Shown: positions 56,601 through 64,000 of the stretch, one piece after another
Layout of the letters: each line of letters starts with the position of its first letter
Numbering within the stretch: position 1 is the first letter of the stretch
NCBI GenBank assembly: GCA_029964075.1
Contig: CM057145.1
Location: 186,001 to 250,000 of the forward strand
DNA: 64,000 nt
Source of the DNA: Patiria pectinifera
Lineage: Eukaryota > Echinodermata > Asteroidea > Valvatida > Asterinidae
Reading direction: 5' to 3'
Notes under the pieces: generated by a model
What the model was told of the DNA's origin: nothing
Databases searched by the model: none
What the model saw: the letters and a program-made list of their open reading frames with translations, nothing else
Made by a program: the position numbers and the translations under genes

Positions 56601-59544
56601 ATCTAAGGATGGGACTTCAGCTCGAACAATCAAGTCCCGTAGATTTCGAGGACGCCTGTAAGCCAATGTGGGGCCGTTGGGGATGGCGCAGGCAAGGCGA
56701 TCTGAAGTATGGAGGATATGATGATTGTCATTAGTGATTTTGCGAAGGGGAGGGAGATTGGGGTGAAACGTGGTAACCAAGGGAATCATGGGTTTGGCCA
56801 TGGCATCAGGGGCCTTTCCCGTGAGAGCTAGATTTCTGGGGATAGCTTTAGCTCTTGCAATGGCACGATGAACTTGGCGAGAGCTGTGACCCCTGGCCAC
56901 CAAGTTGTTCCTCAATATCTGTGTATGGCGAGAGAAAACGGAATCATTAGAACAAATTCTTCTGAGTCTGAGTGCCTGGCTAAACGCTATGCCAGTTTTG
57001 CAGTGCCTGGGGTGACAGCTGGAGGAGTGGAGGTACTGGTGGGTGTCTGTGGGTTTGGAATACAGGTCAGTGGTTAGTGAGTTGCCTTGCTTGCGGACGG
57101 TGACATCCAGAAAGTGGGTTTGGTGAGCCTAGAACTCCGATGTGAATTTGATGGTTCTGTGGAAGGAATTGATGTGGTTAGTGAAGGTCAAGAGACTGTC
57201 CTCATCACTGGTCCAGATGAAAAAAACATCATCAATATATCTCCACCAGATCCAAGGGCGACATGGGGTCAGTGCAAGAATGCGTTCTTCAAGGTCACCC
57301 ATGAAGAGGCAAGCCATGGAGGGGGCCATGCGAGTGTCCATTGCAGTGCCGTGTACCTGTAGATAGTGTTCACCAAGGAAGGAAAAATTGTTCTTCGTTA
57401 GTATAAGTCTCATAAGGGTGCCAACATCACTGATGGGAGGAGTCGTGTGTCCTGCCTTGGCCAGAGCCAAGGAGCAATTACGAACACCCTCCTCATGTGG
57501 GATGTTGGTGTACAGAGATGAGACGTCGAAAGTCCCAATGATGGCTGTGCTGGGAATCCGGTCCTTGATTCCTTCAAGCTTGCATAGGAAGTCTGGGGTG
57601 TCGTGAATGTATGACGAAATCTGTGGGACAAGGGGTTTGAGAAAACTTTAGTTCTTTACAAAATAAAATGTGTTGCCTAGGTAATTCTTCGAACACAATG
57701 TGCAGTACAAATAGCAGCATTTAATCGCGTTTTACCAGATGCGCCGAGGTTTGTCTAGATCACAAATGTCTTACTTTTTCTGTGTCTTTTCCTTGGTTGA
57801 TGCCGCCTTGCTATCTTTGTTCTCCTCGTCAACTCCTGCATCTTGACGCCTTTCTGGCTCGGATCCAGCTGCTTCGTCTCTTGATTCATTCGTTACTAAT
57901 ACATGCAGGAAAACAGAGTGCATCATATCGTTTATAAATGGTTTGAACTAATATGTTTAATTCGGTTTTTAAATGAGCAGGTTTTTTTAATGGCCTATTT
58001 GCTGTCAAATGCGTGTGGTCTGATTTGAAAAATGAGTCCTCACTTCTAGCGTACCTGGTTCATTTTGGGCCAAATCAGTCAACCCGATGGCCTCCAATGC
58101 TCGTCTCAGCTGCTGAACTGCTTCGTCGCGATCTGTCGTCTTTTCCCACCAAGTGAGTAGCATGTGACGACCAGCTTCATTGCTGCCTTCGTTGCTGAAT
58201 TGGATATCTGCAATTTCTGCTCCTTCATATCCTAGATGTTCAGCTAGTTCCTTCCATGATGATTCACTTTTCGAAGACAAGTCCTTGAGGTACTCATCAT
58301 CAATGTTGGCTTTGTCTATCAAAATAATGATTAACTTTATTGAAACATTCTCAAATGATTTTACCACCGTATAAGTTACCAACACATTTCTTCTTGATTA
58401 ATATAAAAATAAAGATACAGTTTATTTACTTGAAAATTCTATTCCCACATTTTGTAGTTTACCTTTTGATACACTGTCATCATTTGGACCATCTACTGAA
58501 AGATGAAGAGAGATGATTTCATCCTTGCCGACACCGTTCTCCTCAAGTGTGAGTAGGTCACACAGCTACCGAAGTGAATAATGTTTGAAAATAAGTTAAA
58601 CGATCAGGGGGAAGACGCAGTTGATTTTCGTTATTTGTGAATTGATATTATGTTCGTTTAACCTTTTGTATGGAGAGATTAATTGTAATGTGTTTGTGTA
58701 TTTAACGTATATGTATCGTCAGTACAAATAACATTGATTAAAACATGAAAATGCGCGATTTTACGTTTTATATTACCATTTGGAAAATCACATAACACCA
58801 AAATCTAAGATGGGATATTTCAAATTATCTGTGTTGATATTAAAGTATACCTACCTGGAAGTTTCTCCTGATGTACAGACACTGATATCGTGCCTCAACA
58901 CCAATTCTCTTCTGGATTGTTTCCTTGAGAGATGAGGCTGATGTCTCGGGATGGAGTTCAAAGTAAAGTGTCTTGGGTTTCTTCGAGAGGGAAGTCCGGA
59001 CATAGAGATGCAGTTTCTGTTTTACGTCTTCGGTATTACTGTGAAAATATGGGGAAAACACTGTGTAGTTTTAGAAATAAATTATTAAGCTATAGAAAGA
59101 GATCAACAAAGAGTATATTTTAAAACTACTATCTGAGTCATGTCCATTGTCACTGCCATTATTCTACTAAAGGTGCTGCGTTTAATCGTTCAAATTGTTT
59201 AAACTTTTAAACAATAACAAAAATGTTTTGAAAGAATCAAATATCCAATAAATTCTTCGAAATAAAGTTACAATTCTCATATAGCTTTTATTTGTCTCAA
59301 TGTATGACTGTAAAAATGTCATTGCTGTTTACCTCCGACTTCGAATCCATCGTTTCGATGGTCTCCTCTTTGCACAGGAATCATCAGAAGACGTTTGCCT
59401 GTAATGCAGTCCAGACAGGAAAGCTTGTTTCCTCCTTGGCTTGACTTTAGTCTTCCTGCTGATGAGTTTGGTGTTGGAGTGGTTGTACACGACGGCTGTT
59501 GCCTTAATGTATGCATCCAACTCCTGAACTGTCTTTCGCGTCAT
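42039..59544 (-). CDS. Gene 1: UBL-DD-UBL-repeat-NACHT-LRR protein (11 exons; probably disrupted)
   Basis: Minus-strand gene with the same exon order as gene 2 plus the 3' part: start codon, UBL1 (two exons), DD1, charged linker, UBL2 (two exons), repeat exon, two short linkers, and a last exon with NACHT, acidic repeats and LRR-like sequence. Expected role: cytosolic NLR-type sensor whose NACHT oligomerises on nucleotide binding. Three defects are seen: the second DD exon is missing between 51.6 and 54.9 kb; the repeat-exon acceptor (CCAG then GTTGTTAATAAAG) is offset by one base relative to gene 2, giving an early stop if joined to exon 7; and a one-base frame change occurs near 44450. It may be a pseudogene, use different splicing, or contain assembly errors. 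Confidence 0.7.
42912..43223. repeat. Acidic-repeat minisatellite within gene 1 exon 11
   Basis: Imperfect units of about 15-18 bases encode Glu-Glu-Gly-Ser/Leu blocks on the minus strand; a larger block (GLIDEEGPSGEEGSSE) appears twice. It separates the NACHT-associated helices from the LRR-like part. Its complement gives a Pro/Leu/Arg-rich shadow frame on the plus strand (42713-43195). Confidence 0.85.
44634..46833. other. Intron 10 of gene 1
   Basis: AT-rich, no other gene seen. Confidence 0.5.
46834..46917 (-). CDS. Gene 1 exon 10: short Pro/Gly/Asn linker
   Basis: 84-base exon, acceptor TTGTTCAAG and strong donor GTAAGG, symmetric phase 1-1. Reads LNLYPGSGPLPSTAPQRIGL then NPQNAGT. No counterpart was found in the visible part of gene 2. 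Confidence 0.7.
46918..47735. other. Intron 9 of gene 1
   Basis: Contains two related phrases, tggtaatccgatgactttaa (47010) and gggatccgatgactttaggg (47275), each followed by a gatgatcaccct block: a direct repeat of about 265-base period. No coding signal. Confidence 0.5.
47736..47858 (-). CDS. Gene 1 exon 9: Gly/Asn-rich linker
   Basis: 123-base exon, acceptor GATTGTAG, donor GTAAAC, symmetric phase 1-1. Reads YPQGSGASIGNTGTVSG then CQNPIIIGQNIINFNYNS. Same length and phase as gene 2 exon 10, with conserved Asn-Pro-Ile-Ile and Asn-Phe. Confidence 0.75.
47859..50170. other. Intron 8 of gene 1: dispersed repeats with tgacgtcatca motifs
   Basis: Holds a 4-base tandem run (gaccgaccgaccgaccgacc, near 48340), aattcaatt repeats (48390-48426), and at least six CRE-like gacgtcatca/tgatgacgtc palindromes between 48715 and 49735 at spacings of 100-300 bases, typical of a decayed dispersed repeat. 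The segment 49890-50060 is shared with 14370-14540. Confidence 0.6.
50175..50485. repeat. Tandem repeat around a ggacattggacattcacat phrase
   Basis: Three to four diverged copies of a unit of roughly 70-140 bases with ggatattggac, ttcacat and gcgaatgtccatta phrases. Non-coding, just downstream of the gene 1 repeat exon donor. Confidence 0.55.
50633..51425. repeat. 93-bp coding minisatellite, 8 full copies
   Basis: Same unit as the array at 8546-12838. A two-unit block (ANDAGTFTRPSTSQIPQTSG alternating with a TVDAGTSTRP-type unit) repeats, and one unit is a residue shorter (GTQPADAGTS). Confidence 0.9.
50633..51587 (-). CDS. Gene 1 exon 8: 31-residue tandem-repeat exon
   Basis: Opens with VVNKDILYYNLLGRHKKSRQ as in gene 2, then about 25 extra residues with CYEEQNVTMKRKSSHQQDSY, then eight full and one partial copy of the Pro/Ser/Thr repeat. 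Strong donor GTAAGTA at 50632. The preceding acceptor is CCAG directly followed by GTTGTTAATAAAG; relative to gene 2 this puts the exon in phase 0, whereas the upstream exon ends in phase 1. Confidence 0.75.
52588..52627. other. Palindrome centred on gctggtcggccgaccagc
   Basis: Perfect 18-base palindrome at the centre (52599-52616), extended to about 20-base arms with two mismatches. Possibly the tip of a foldback element; not tied to a gene. Confidence 0.75.
53125..53405. repeat. Bidirectional array of gtccgacgcctcataa units
   Basis: The 16-base unit is repeated about five times forward (53136-53245) and then as its complement (53248-53300), with another forward and complement set (53335-53400). 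The arrangement can fold into several alternative hairpins. Confidence 0.85.
54933..55032 (-). CDS. Gene 1 exon 7: second half of ubiquitin-like domain 2
   Basis: 100-base exon, acceptor TTTCAG, donor GTAAAG, phase 0 in and 1 out. Reads LCNLLTLCDCGIQQDENISL then RLSTDGLLGGGPK. Exact length match to gene 2 exon 7. Confidence 0.8.
55387..55549 (-). CDS. Gene 1 exon 6: first half of ubiquitin-like domain 2
   Basis: 163-base exon, acceptor TCTGACAG; the donor is GTACAA, weaker than the GTAAAA of gene 2. Phase 2 in and 0 out. Reads RCHLTQKPRTLCFQLDPETS, then LKLILNEI and PQQQRLFIRRNFRNFE. Fifteen bases shorter than gene 2 at its 5' end. Confidence 0.75.
55716..57646 (-). mobile_element. 5'-truncated Penelope-like retroelement in gene 1 intron 5
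   Basis: Carries the end of a reverse transcriptase and a GIY-YIG endonuclease on the minus strand, the hallmark pair of Penelope-like elements. Both sides carry TTTAGTTCT (55707-55715 and 57647-57655), a likely 9-base target duplication. The 5' part of the RT is missing. The matching intron of gene 2 (15358-15605) has no insertion. Confidence 0.85.
56154..57640 (-). pseudogene. Penelope-type RT plus GIY-YIG endonuclease, truncated and with one stop
   Basis: From the 5' (right) side the frame reads PLVPQISSYIHDTPDFL, motif A TAIIGTFDVSSLYTNIPHEE, motif B GTAMDTRMAPSMACLFMGDL, motif C WWRYIDDVFFIW, then a TAG at 57129-57131. It continues in the same frame through LDVTVRKQGNSLTTDLYSKP and the linker, to the endonuclease: NVIYLISCRICGVQYVGET, then Leu-x-x-Arg and His (RFYAHRS). 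The stop is the only inactivating change seen, besides the missing 5' end. Final stop at 56154. Confidence 0.85.
57775..57895 (-). CDS. Gene 1 exon 5: charged linker
   Basis: 121-base exon, same length, phases and overlapping TAA at the GTAAGA donor as gene 2 exon 5. Encodes Glu/Lys/Asp-rich residues ending STKEKTQKK. Confidence 0.65.
58055..58315 (-). CDS. Gene 1 exon 4: death domain 1
   Basis: 261 bases, symmetric phase 1-1. Includes DDEYLKDLSSKSESSWKELA, EHLGYEGAEIADIQFSNEG, GRHMLLTWWEKTTDRDEAVQ and LRRALEAIGLTDLAQNEPG. Nearly the same as gene 2 exon 4, with a few substitutions (such as Gly for Glu after Tyr-Glu). Confidence 0.9.
58463..58565 (-). CDS. Gene 1 exon 3: second half of ubiquitin-like domain 1
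   Basis: 103 bases, phase 0 in and 1 out; acceptor GGTAG, donor GTAAAC. Reads LCDLLTLEENGVGKDEIISL then HLSVDGPNDD. The next intron is the empty site for the IS630-type transposon found in gene 2. Confidence 0.8.
58855..59038 (-). CDS. Gene 1 exon 2: first half of ubiquitin-like domain 1
   Basis: 184 bases, phase 2 in and 0 out; acceptor TTCACAG, donor GTAGGTA. Contains KQKLHLYVRT, KPKTLYFELHPETSASSLKE and TIQKRIGVEARYQCLYIRRN. One Cys replaces the Arg of gene 2 in the third strand. Confidence 0.8.
59333..59544 (-). CDS. Gene 1 exon 1: start codon and basic N-terminus
   Basis: ATG at 59542-59544 (context CCAAGATGA); 212 bases to a GTAAAC donor in phase 2. Reads MTRKTVQELDAYIKATAVVY, then a basic RKTKVKPRRKQ stretch. 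Eight codons shorter than gene 2 exon 1 next to the donor. Confidence 0.7.
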
Positions 59545-60494
59545 CTTGGTACATCACTGAACGAATATGAAGGAATGGCACTTTTTAAACCAAATGTGGA
59601 GGTTGTATTCCTATCATTAGAACCCGCGTCCCCTAAAAGCCGCCCTCAGGCAGACCTTGCGACGAAACAGATCAGTCGGCGACTGACTTTTTAGGATCAA
59701 GCTGCGTCTGAGCTACGACCGTCGGGAACAACTCAGTCGCCGATTCAGTGCGACATGAGTGTAACTGCAACGATATTTAAATGATTGGCATAAGTCGGCG
59801 ATCAACAAAAATCAAAATTGGTCGAAAAAAACTCAACTTCTGCGACGTGTTTTGCGGCAATCACACGATTTCTCAGTTTTGTGACTTGAGCATAATTTGT
59901 GTGTTTGATACCGACGGTTCCGCCATTTTCGGACGTGAAAGAAATCACTTTTTGTGCAATGGTGATTGGCAACCGCAGCTGGTCGTGAGCATGGTGCTGT
60001 GTACGTGTGTCATACAAACACACACAACGTGTATCGTACATTGTTTGAAAACGACAAGAAACACGTATCATACTCCGTCGTGCCCGATGTAAACAACCGG
60101 TTGTTTTTCTCGTCTTTTCTCTGGTACGGTAAGGCATTAGGTTGGTTTCCCTGCAACCAGATGTTTAAAATAGAATAAGTAAACGAACCAAAACATGACA
60201 TTTTCGGGGATTTCAGGACGCAGTGCCCCTTTAAACATTGAACATGTTTAACCGTGGTTTCCTGGTTCTCTTAACAACTGAGGATGCTCTAATTGCTGTG
60301 ATGTCATTATAGGAACACATTCTTAAGTGTGTTTGTTCATATTTTAACGTCAAGATTTACTGATTGAAACGCTTCTCAGTAAAAGGTTCATTCGCTAACT
60401 TTCATGAACTGAAACTACAAATGAATCACCAACAACATAACAGTTCGGACGGAACAAAATAATTCATTATTCCTAAAACTGTTGTGCTTAAATA
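59545..60494. other. Upstream region of gene 1
   Basis: Duplicate of the region upstream of gene 2 (19473-20857) and likely to hold the promoter and 5' UTR; conserved blocks include cgggatttcaggacgcagt-like text (60208; 20573). No clear core promoter seen. Confidence 0.5.
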
Positions 60495-60931
60495 CACTCA
60501 ATCCAAAAACGTCCCTATTAATATATTGTTTTGGGTCTAACTTAAAAATTACTGGGCACATCTTGGGTAAATTACGACTGATCAGTCCAGAAAATCCTGA
60601 GCTATCCAGTCATACTCTTTGTTGGGCCCCAAACAATGATAATGTGTACAGGAATATGCAATTTATGATAAAAGGTACGGAAAAACAGTTGCACTTTTGT
60701 ATACGCGCAAGGTGAGTGTGACTTGCACGTATACAAAGGTGCAATTGTTTTTGCTACCATTTGTAGTACATTGCATAAATTCGTACACATCACTGTTTTG
60801 GGTCAAATAAAGAGTATGGCTGGATTGCTAAGGAATTACTGTATTGATTAGTCATTATTTGCGAGAGGTGCTCAGTAGTTTTTGAGTTAGACTAAAAAGT
60901 ATTGGAAAGGGGACTTTTTTTTGGTTGAGTG
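60495..60931. mobile_element. Mariner-type MITE with TA target duplication (copy upstream of gene 1)
   Basis: Begins CACTCAATCCAAAAACGTCC and ends GGTTGAGTG, flanked by TA; the arms pair through agccatactct and agagtatggct-type blocks. It sits at the same position as the copy at 20858-21229, so the insertion predates the duplication. Confidence 0.85.
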
Positions 60932-61256
60932 TAGGTGTAACACGTTAGGGCAGGATTATGAATAAGGCTGATAATTGGTACTTATCTTAGGCGCGTATCA
61001 AATATTTTATGACGGCGGTGGGGTGGGCATAGATGCTAAATTCCTTTCAATCTTTCAAACTTTGTAAGCCTTTTGTTAATCTCACACAAGAACATTGCAT
61101 TAGTTGTGACGTGGCGTTTATCAAATTCAGACTAGGTCCTGACGTGTGATTTTTACATGGTGTATTTGTTTAAAACAGCTCTTCAGCCAAACAATTCGTG
61201 TTGCACCTATACGTGCATTCGTGGCCCATACTACAATTGTATGCATTAGCAGCTAA

Positions 61257-61957
61257 AGCCCCTGTCACACCTTTGCGTATCCTAGTTCCTTATAAGTTCC
61301 TTATCAAAAAAATTCAATACGCAGCCGTACGCTCAATTAACGTCGAAATGTTTTGATCACTTTGACATATGTGCCGACGCACATCTAGCGAACAAGTGAC
61401 GAATTCAGCGCATCTATTGCGTATGAGATGCGTGTGAGTTGCGTATGCAGTGCACAGCAATATTTTTTGGGCTGCAAATAGGTCAGTATGCAGTGCGCAT
61501 GCCGAGCGTATTCCGGACGCGCCCGACTTATGCCGACCGCATGCTTGACGCACTTCTGAGCGTATTCCCGCCGCATGTCTGCCGCTCGCCGTTCAGCGTG
61601 CGTTGCATCTGCGCTGCAAGTACGCTATGTATACGTCCAATCCAGGCGGCTCAGATGCTGACGGGGTGCGTCACGAACATATAACGTACTCGTAACCCAC
61701 TCGACCGATGCGGGACCGATGCGCTGCGTATTTATAACTTATGACCTGCGTAACAGCGTAGGCAGCGTAGTTTTGTGCATGCCCAAAACTATCCTGCGTA
61801 CTGGACCGTACCATGCGTATGCCTGCGTACATAAAACTTACACAAAACGATAGAGATGCATATGAGGTGCGTATTGTGCGTACGACTGCGTATGAAAAAA
61901 AATGTCAATACGCAACTCATAAAGAATTAGGATACGCAGAAGTGTGACAGGGCCCTA
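61257..61957. mobile_element. Non-autonomous foldback element rich in GCGTA, with CCTGTCACAC ends
   Basis: Left end cccctgtcacacctttgcgt and right end acgcagaagtgtgacagggc are inverted repeats; a CTAA occurs outside both ends and may be the target duplication. The interior is unusually rich in gcgta, tgcgtat and tacgca words on both strands. No transposase frame. Gene 2 lacks it at the matching place (about 21530). Confidence 0.75.
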
Positions 61958-63429
61958 ACCGGCTCGTGACTGTACGCCGATTACTGCCCCAGCTGGTTGC
62001 AGATTCCTTTGCGTCAAAATGCCAAAACAAGTAGGAAAAAAGAAAGAAGATATTTCCAACGATTTGTGTACTAAGTGTGAATAGCTTTCAGTAAATAGGG
62101 GTCATATGTGGGGGTGGGAGGGAGGGGTTCAAAGAAGGCAAAGGCACGCCTTGCAATTTCCACCCCTGTTTAATCTGCCACCTTAAAGTGTGTCCCACAA
62201 AAAGTGTCCGTATGACTATTTTTGAAATAACTACAAAATCATAACGTCAATTTTGAAAACTTTCGACTGTGCAGATATTCCTTATCTTCAATCTAAATAC
62301 CAATAAGTTAATTTAGTTTCAGTCAATCAAAGCTGCACAAAGGCCAATAGATCTCAACGAAATGTTGGACAATATGCACAAATTCATTGCCTTAACCAAT
62401 TTCGGTGATGTGTTATGTAATAGCTGTTTAAAACCCTTCATGTTGTGAAAAAAAAAACATTGTGGTTTGGAATTAAACTCAGTTGCCCTTGAGCATTATA
62501 TTGAGGTTTTGCCATGATGACTGATAGCCAGATTTAATTATTCCAATCCCAACCGCAGCTCTTGTTCACAACATGCACGGGTTTAGACCAAGGATAAGGA
62601 GTATCTGCACACTAAAAACATTCAAAATGGACTTCATGGTTTTTAGTTATTTCAAAATAGCCAGGTAGACACTTATTTGTGCACATACTGCAGAGCGGCC
62701 GACTGGCGCTCTAAACTCCAACTCACCTTATTTCGTGAGACGTCCTAGTCAATTTCCAATCATTGGCTGTTGGCCATCATATAGCTAGTAGTCATCAAGC
62801 AGAAAACAGGAATCAGGAAATCAGTCGACCAGTAAAAGGGCACACCTGATGAGAATAATCGATGGTCAGGTGTTTCTGTTTAATCCCATGGTCATTCACC
62901 GATTGTCTATGTGGTTAATCTTTAACATCTAAGTGTCGCATGGACAGTGTGTAATGTAAACGTCATCAGTGAGGGTTAACCGTGTCCACGTTATAGCGGG
63001 TATCTGTGGAGGAATTTTGTTGACTGTTATATACATGTGGTAGGTCCTCCCACATTCAGTAACAGAGAGTAGACGCGAAACTGTAGATTCGTGCAAGTCT
63101 TACACGAATCTACAGTCTATTTTCCGAGTCTATTGTCTGACTTAATATGGTACACGAATAAAGATGATAAAAAGGTGGTTATTTCAGGAAGTATTAGCGA
63201 TTTTAGGACAGGAGATTGAGTGGCCTTTGATGCTTCGTTTCAATCTATCAAACTTGTTAGCGTTTTTTTTAATATCATTGCATTCGTTGTGACGTTTATC
63301 TATTTGCAACCTCGGCCCCGCAGTGTGACTTGGGGGAGGGGCGGGGTCATCAAGGCTGACAATAATTGTCTTCACACATGTCTTTTTTTCAAATACAGGC
63401 TTTCAGAACACACAATTCCTATTGCCACC
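61958..63429. other. Non-coding sequence, right part of window
   Basis: No gene seen. Includes a hairpin near 63078-63115 (ctgtagattcgtg and cacgaatctacag arms around a short loop) and AT-rich repeats. Confidence 0.45.
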
Positions 63430-63830
63430 TATACGTGCATTCGTAGCCCATACTACCATTGTATGCATAGCAGCTGAAGTTATCCTACAGGTCAAGGTTG
63501 TGTATCATTAACCACAAGTAGGTTAGCATGCAGCAGGTCTCGCATCCCTACTTCCATTATGTTAATGAGTTGAATTAAAGCTAAGTTTGTCTGCTAAGTG
63601 TTGTTGACACTGGTATGAACGTCCATCGTAACGCTATGTCAAAGGAGTCCTGCAATGGTGCTTCGTATAGCAGGCCTCAGCTTGTGCGCCGGGCCTTTGT
63701 ACGCAAACCCACAGCGTTCAACAGAAAATCGTATTTCGCAATGGTATTAGGCAGTGGAAGAAGCTTCGTATATACCTCACGTCACTTAACAATTTCTGCT
63801 GCCTTAATCTCATCGTCACCGACACCACGA
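63430..63830. repeat. Further copy of the tandem unit start block
   Basis: Shares acctatacgtgcatt, ttaaccacaagta, ctgctaagtgttgttgacac and gtatttcgcaatggtatt with 21495-21840 and with copies B-E. This shows that the unit also lies upstream of gene 1, as expected for a duplicated block. Confidence 0.7.
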
Positions 63831-64000
63831 AGTAACACCCATCTACATACCAGTAAAAAATAGCAATCGGAGAAAACGGCAACTAAAGTTGAACGCCTTC
63901 TAAAACAACACTTTGCGTCAAAACGACAGAGTATTTTCAGTAGGGTTTCTCGTTGTGGACACTTGATGAATTGAATTTATTAAATCTGCTGTTTTCCACT

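Noticed and set aside
56364-57606. Plus-strand open frames across the Penelope element
   Set aside because: Antisense shadows of the RT and GIY-YIG reading frame.

Overview
The window reads as a metazoan nuclear genome: spliced genes with GT-AG introns, long AT-rich non-coding stretches, CA-rich simple repeats, and several transposon classes (Ty3/gypsy, Penelope-like, Tc1/mariner-IS630, many MITEs). An expanded NACHT/death-domain (NLR-like) receptor family suggests an invertebrate deuterostome such as an echinoderm. Amphioxus, hemichordate or mollusc cannot be excluded from sequence alone.

Two paralogous NLR-type genes lie in tandem on the minus strand about 40 kb apart. The right-hand gene (gene 1, start codon near 59.54 kb, stop at 42.04 kb) has recognisable exons for a basic N-terminus, a ubiquitin-like (UBL) domain split over two exons, a death domain (DD), a Lys/Glu-rich linker, a second split UBL, an array of 31-residue Pro/Ser/Thr repeats (8 full copies), two short linkers, and a large last exon with a NACHT NTPase, a Glu-rich repeat insert and leucine-rich-like sequence. 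The left-hand gene (gene 2, start codon near 19.47 kb) has the same order, with a second DD exon and a giant repeat exon with 46 full copies. Its reading frame stays open and in phase through ten exons down to 8.2 kb. A NACHT exon for gene 2 is not in the window and may lie beyond the left edge. Gene 1 lacks the second DD exon, has a shifted splice acceptor before its repeat exon, and has a one-base frame break just before the NACHT domain, so it looks like a decaying or mis-assembled copy.

Layout: 1-1.2 kb unassigned; 1.2-5.1 kb broken Ty3/gypsy element lacking its integrase core; 5.1-8.2 kb non-coding with a tandem repeat; 8.2-19.5 kb gene 2, with a dead IS630/Tc1-type transposon in one intron; 19.5-21.5 kb gene 2 upstream DNA duplicated at 59.5-61.3 kb; 21.5-36.5 kb a tandem cluster of a 3-4 kb non-coding unit with MITE insertions and a 2.4 kb foldback; 36.5-42 kb non-coding; 42-59.5 kb gene 1, with a 5'-truncated Penelope-like element in one intron; 59.5-64 kb upstream DNA with two MITEs.

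NLRs of this kind are expected to be cytosolic sensors: NACHT for nucleotide-dependent assembly, LRR-like region for sensing, DD and UBL modules for signalling contacts. Domain names here come from motifs read by eye; no search was run. Exon borders come from splice motifs, reading-frame phase and agreement between the two paralogues.
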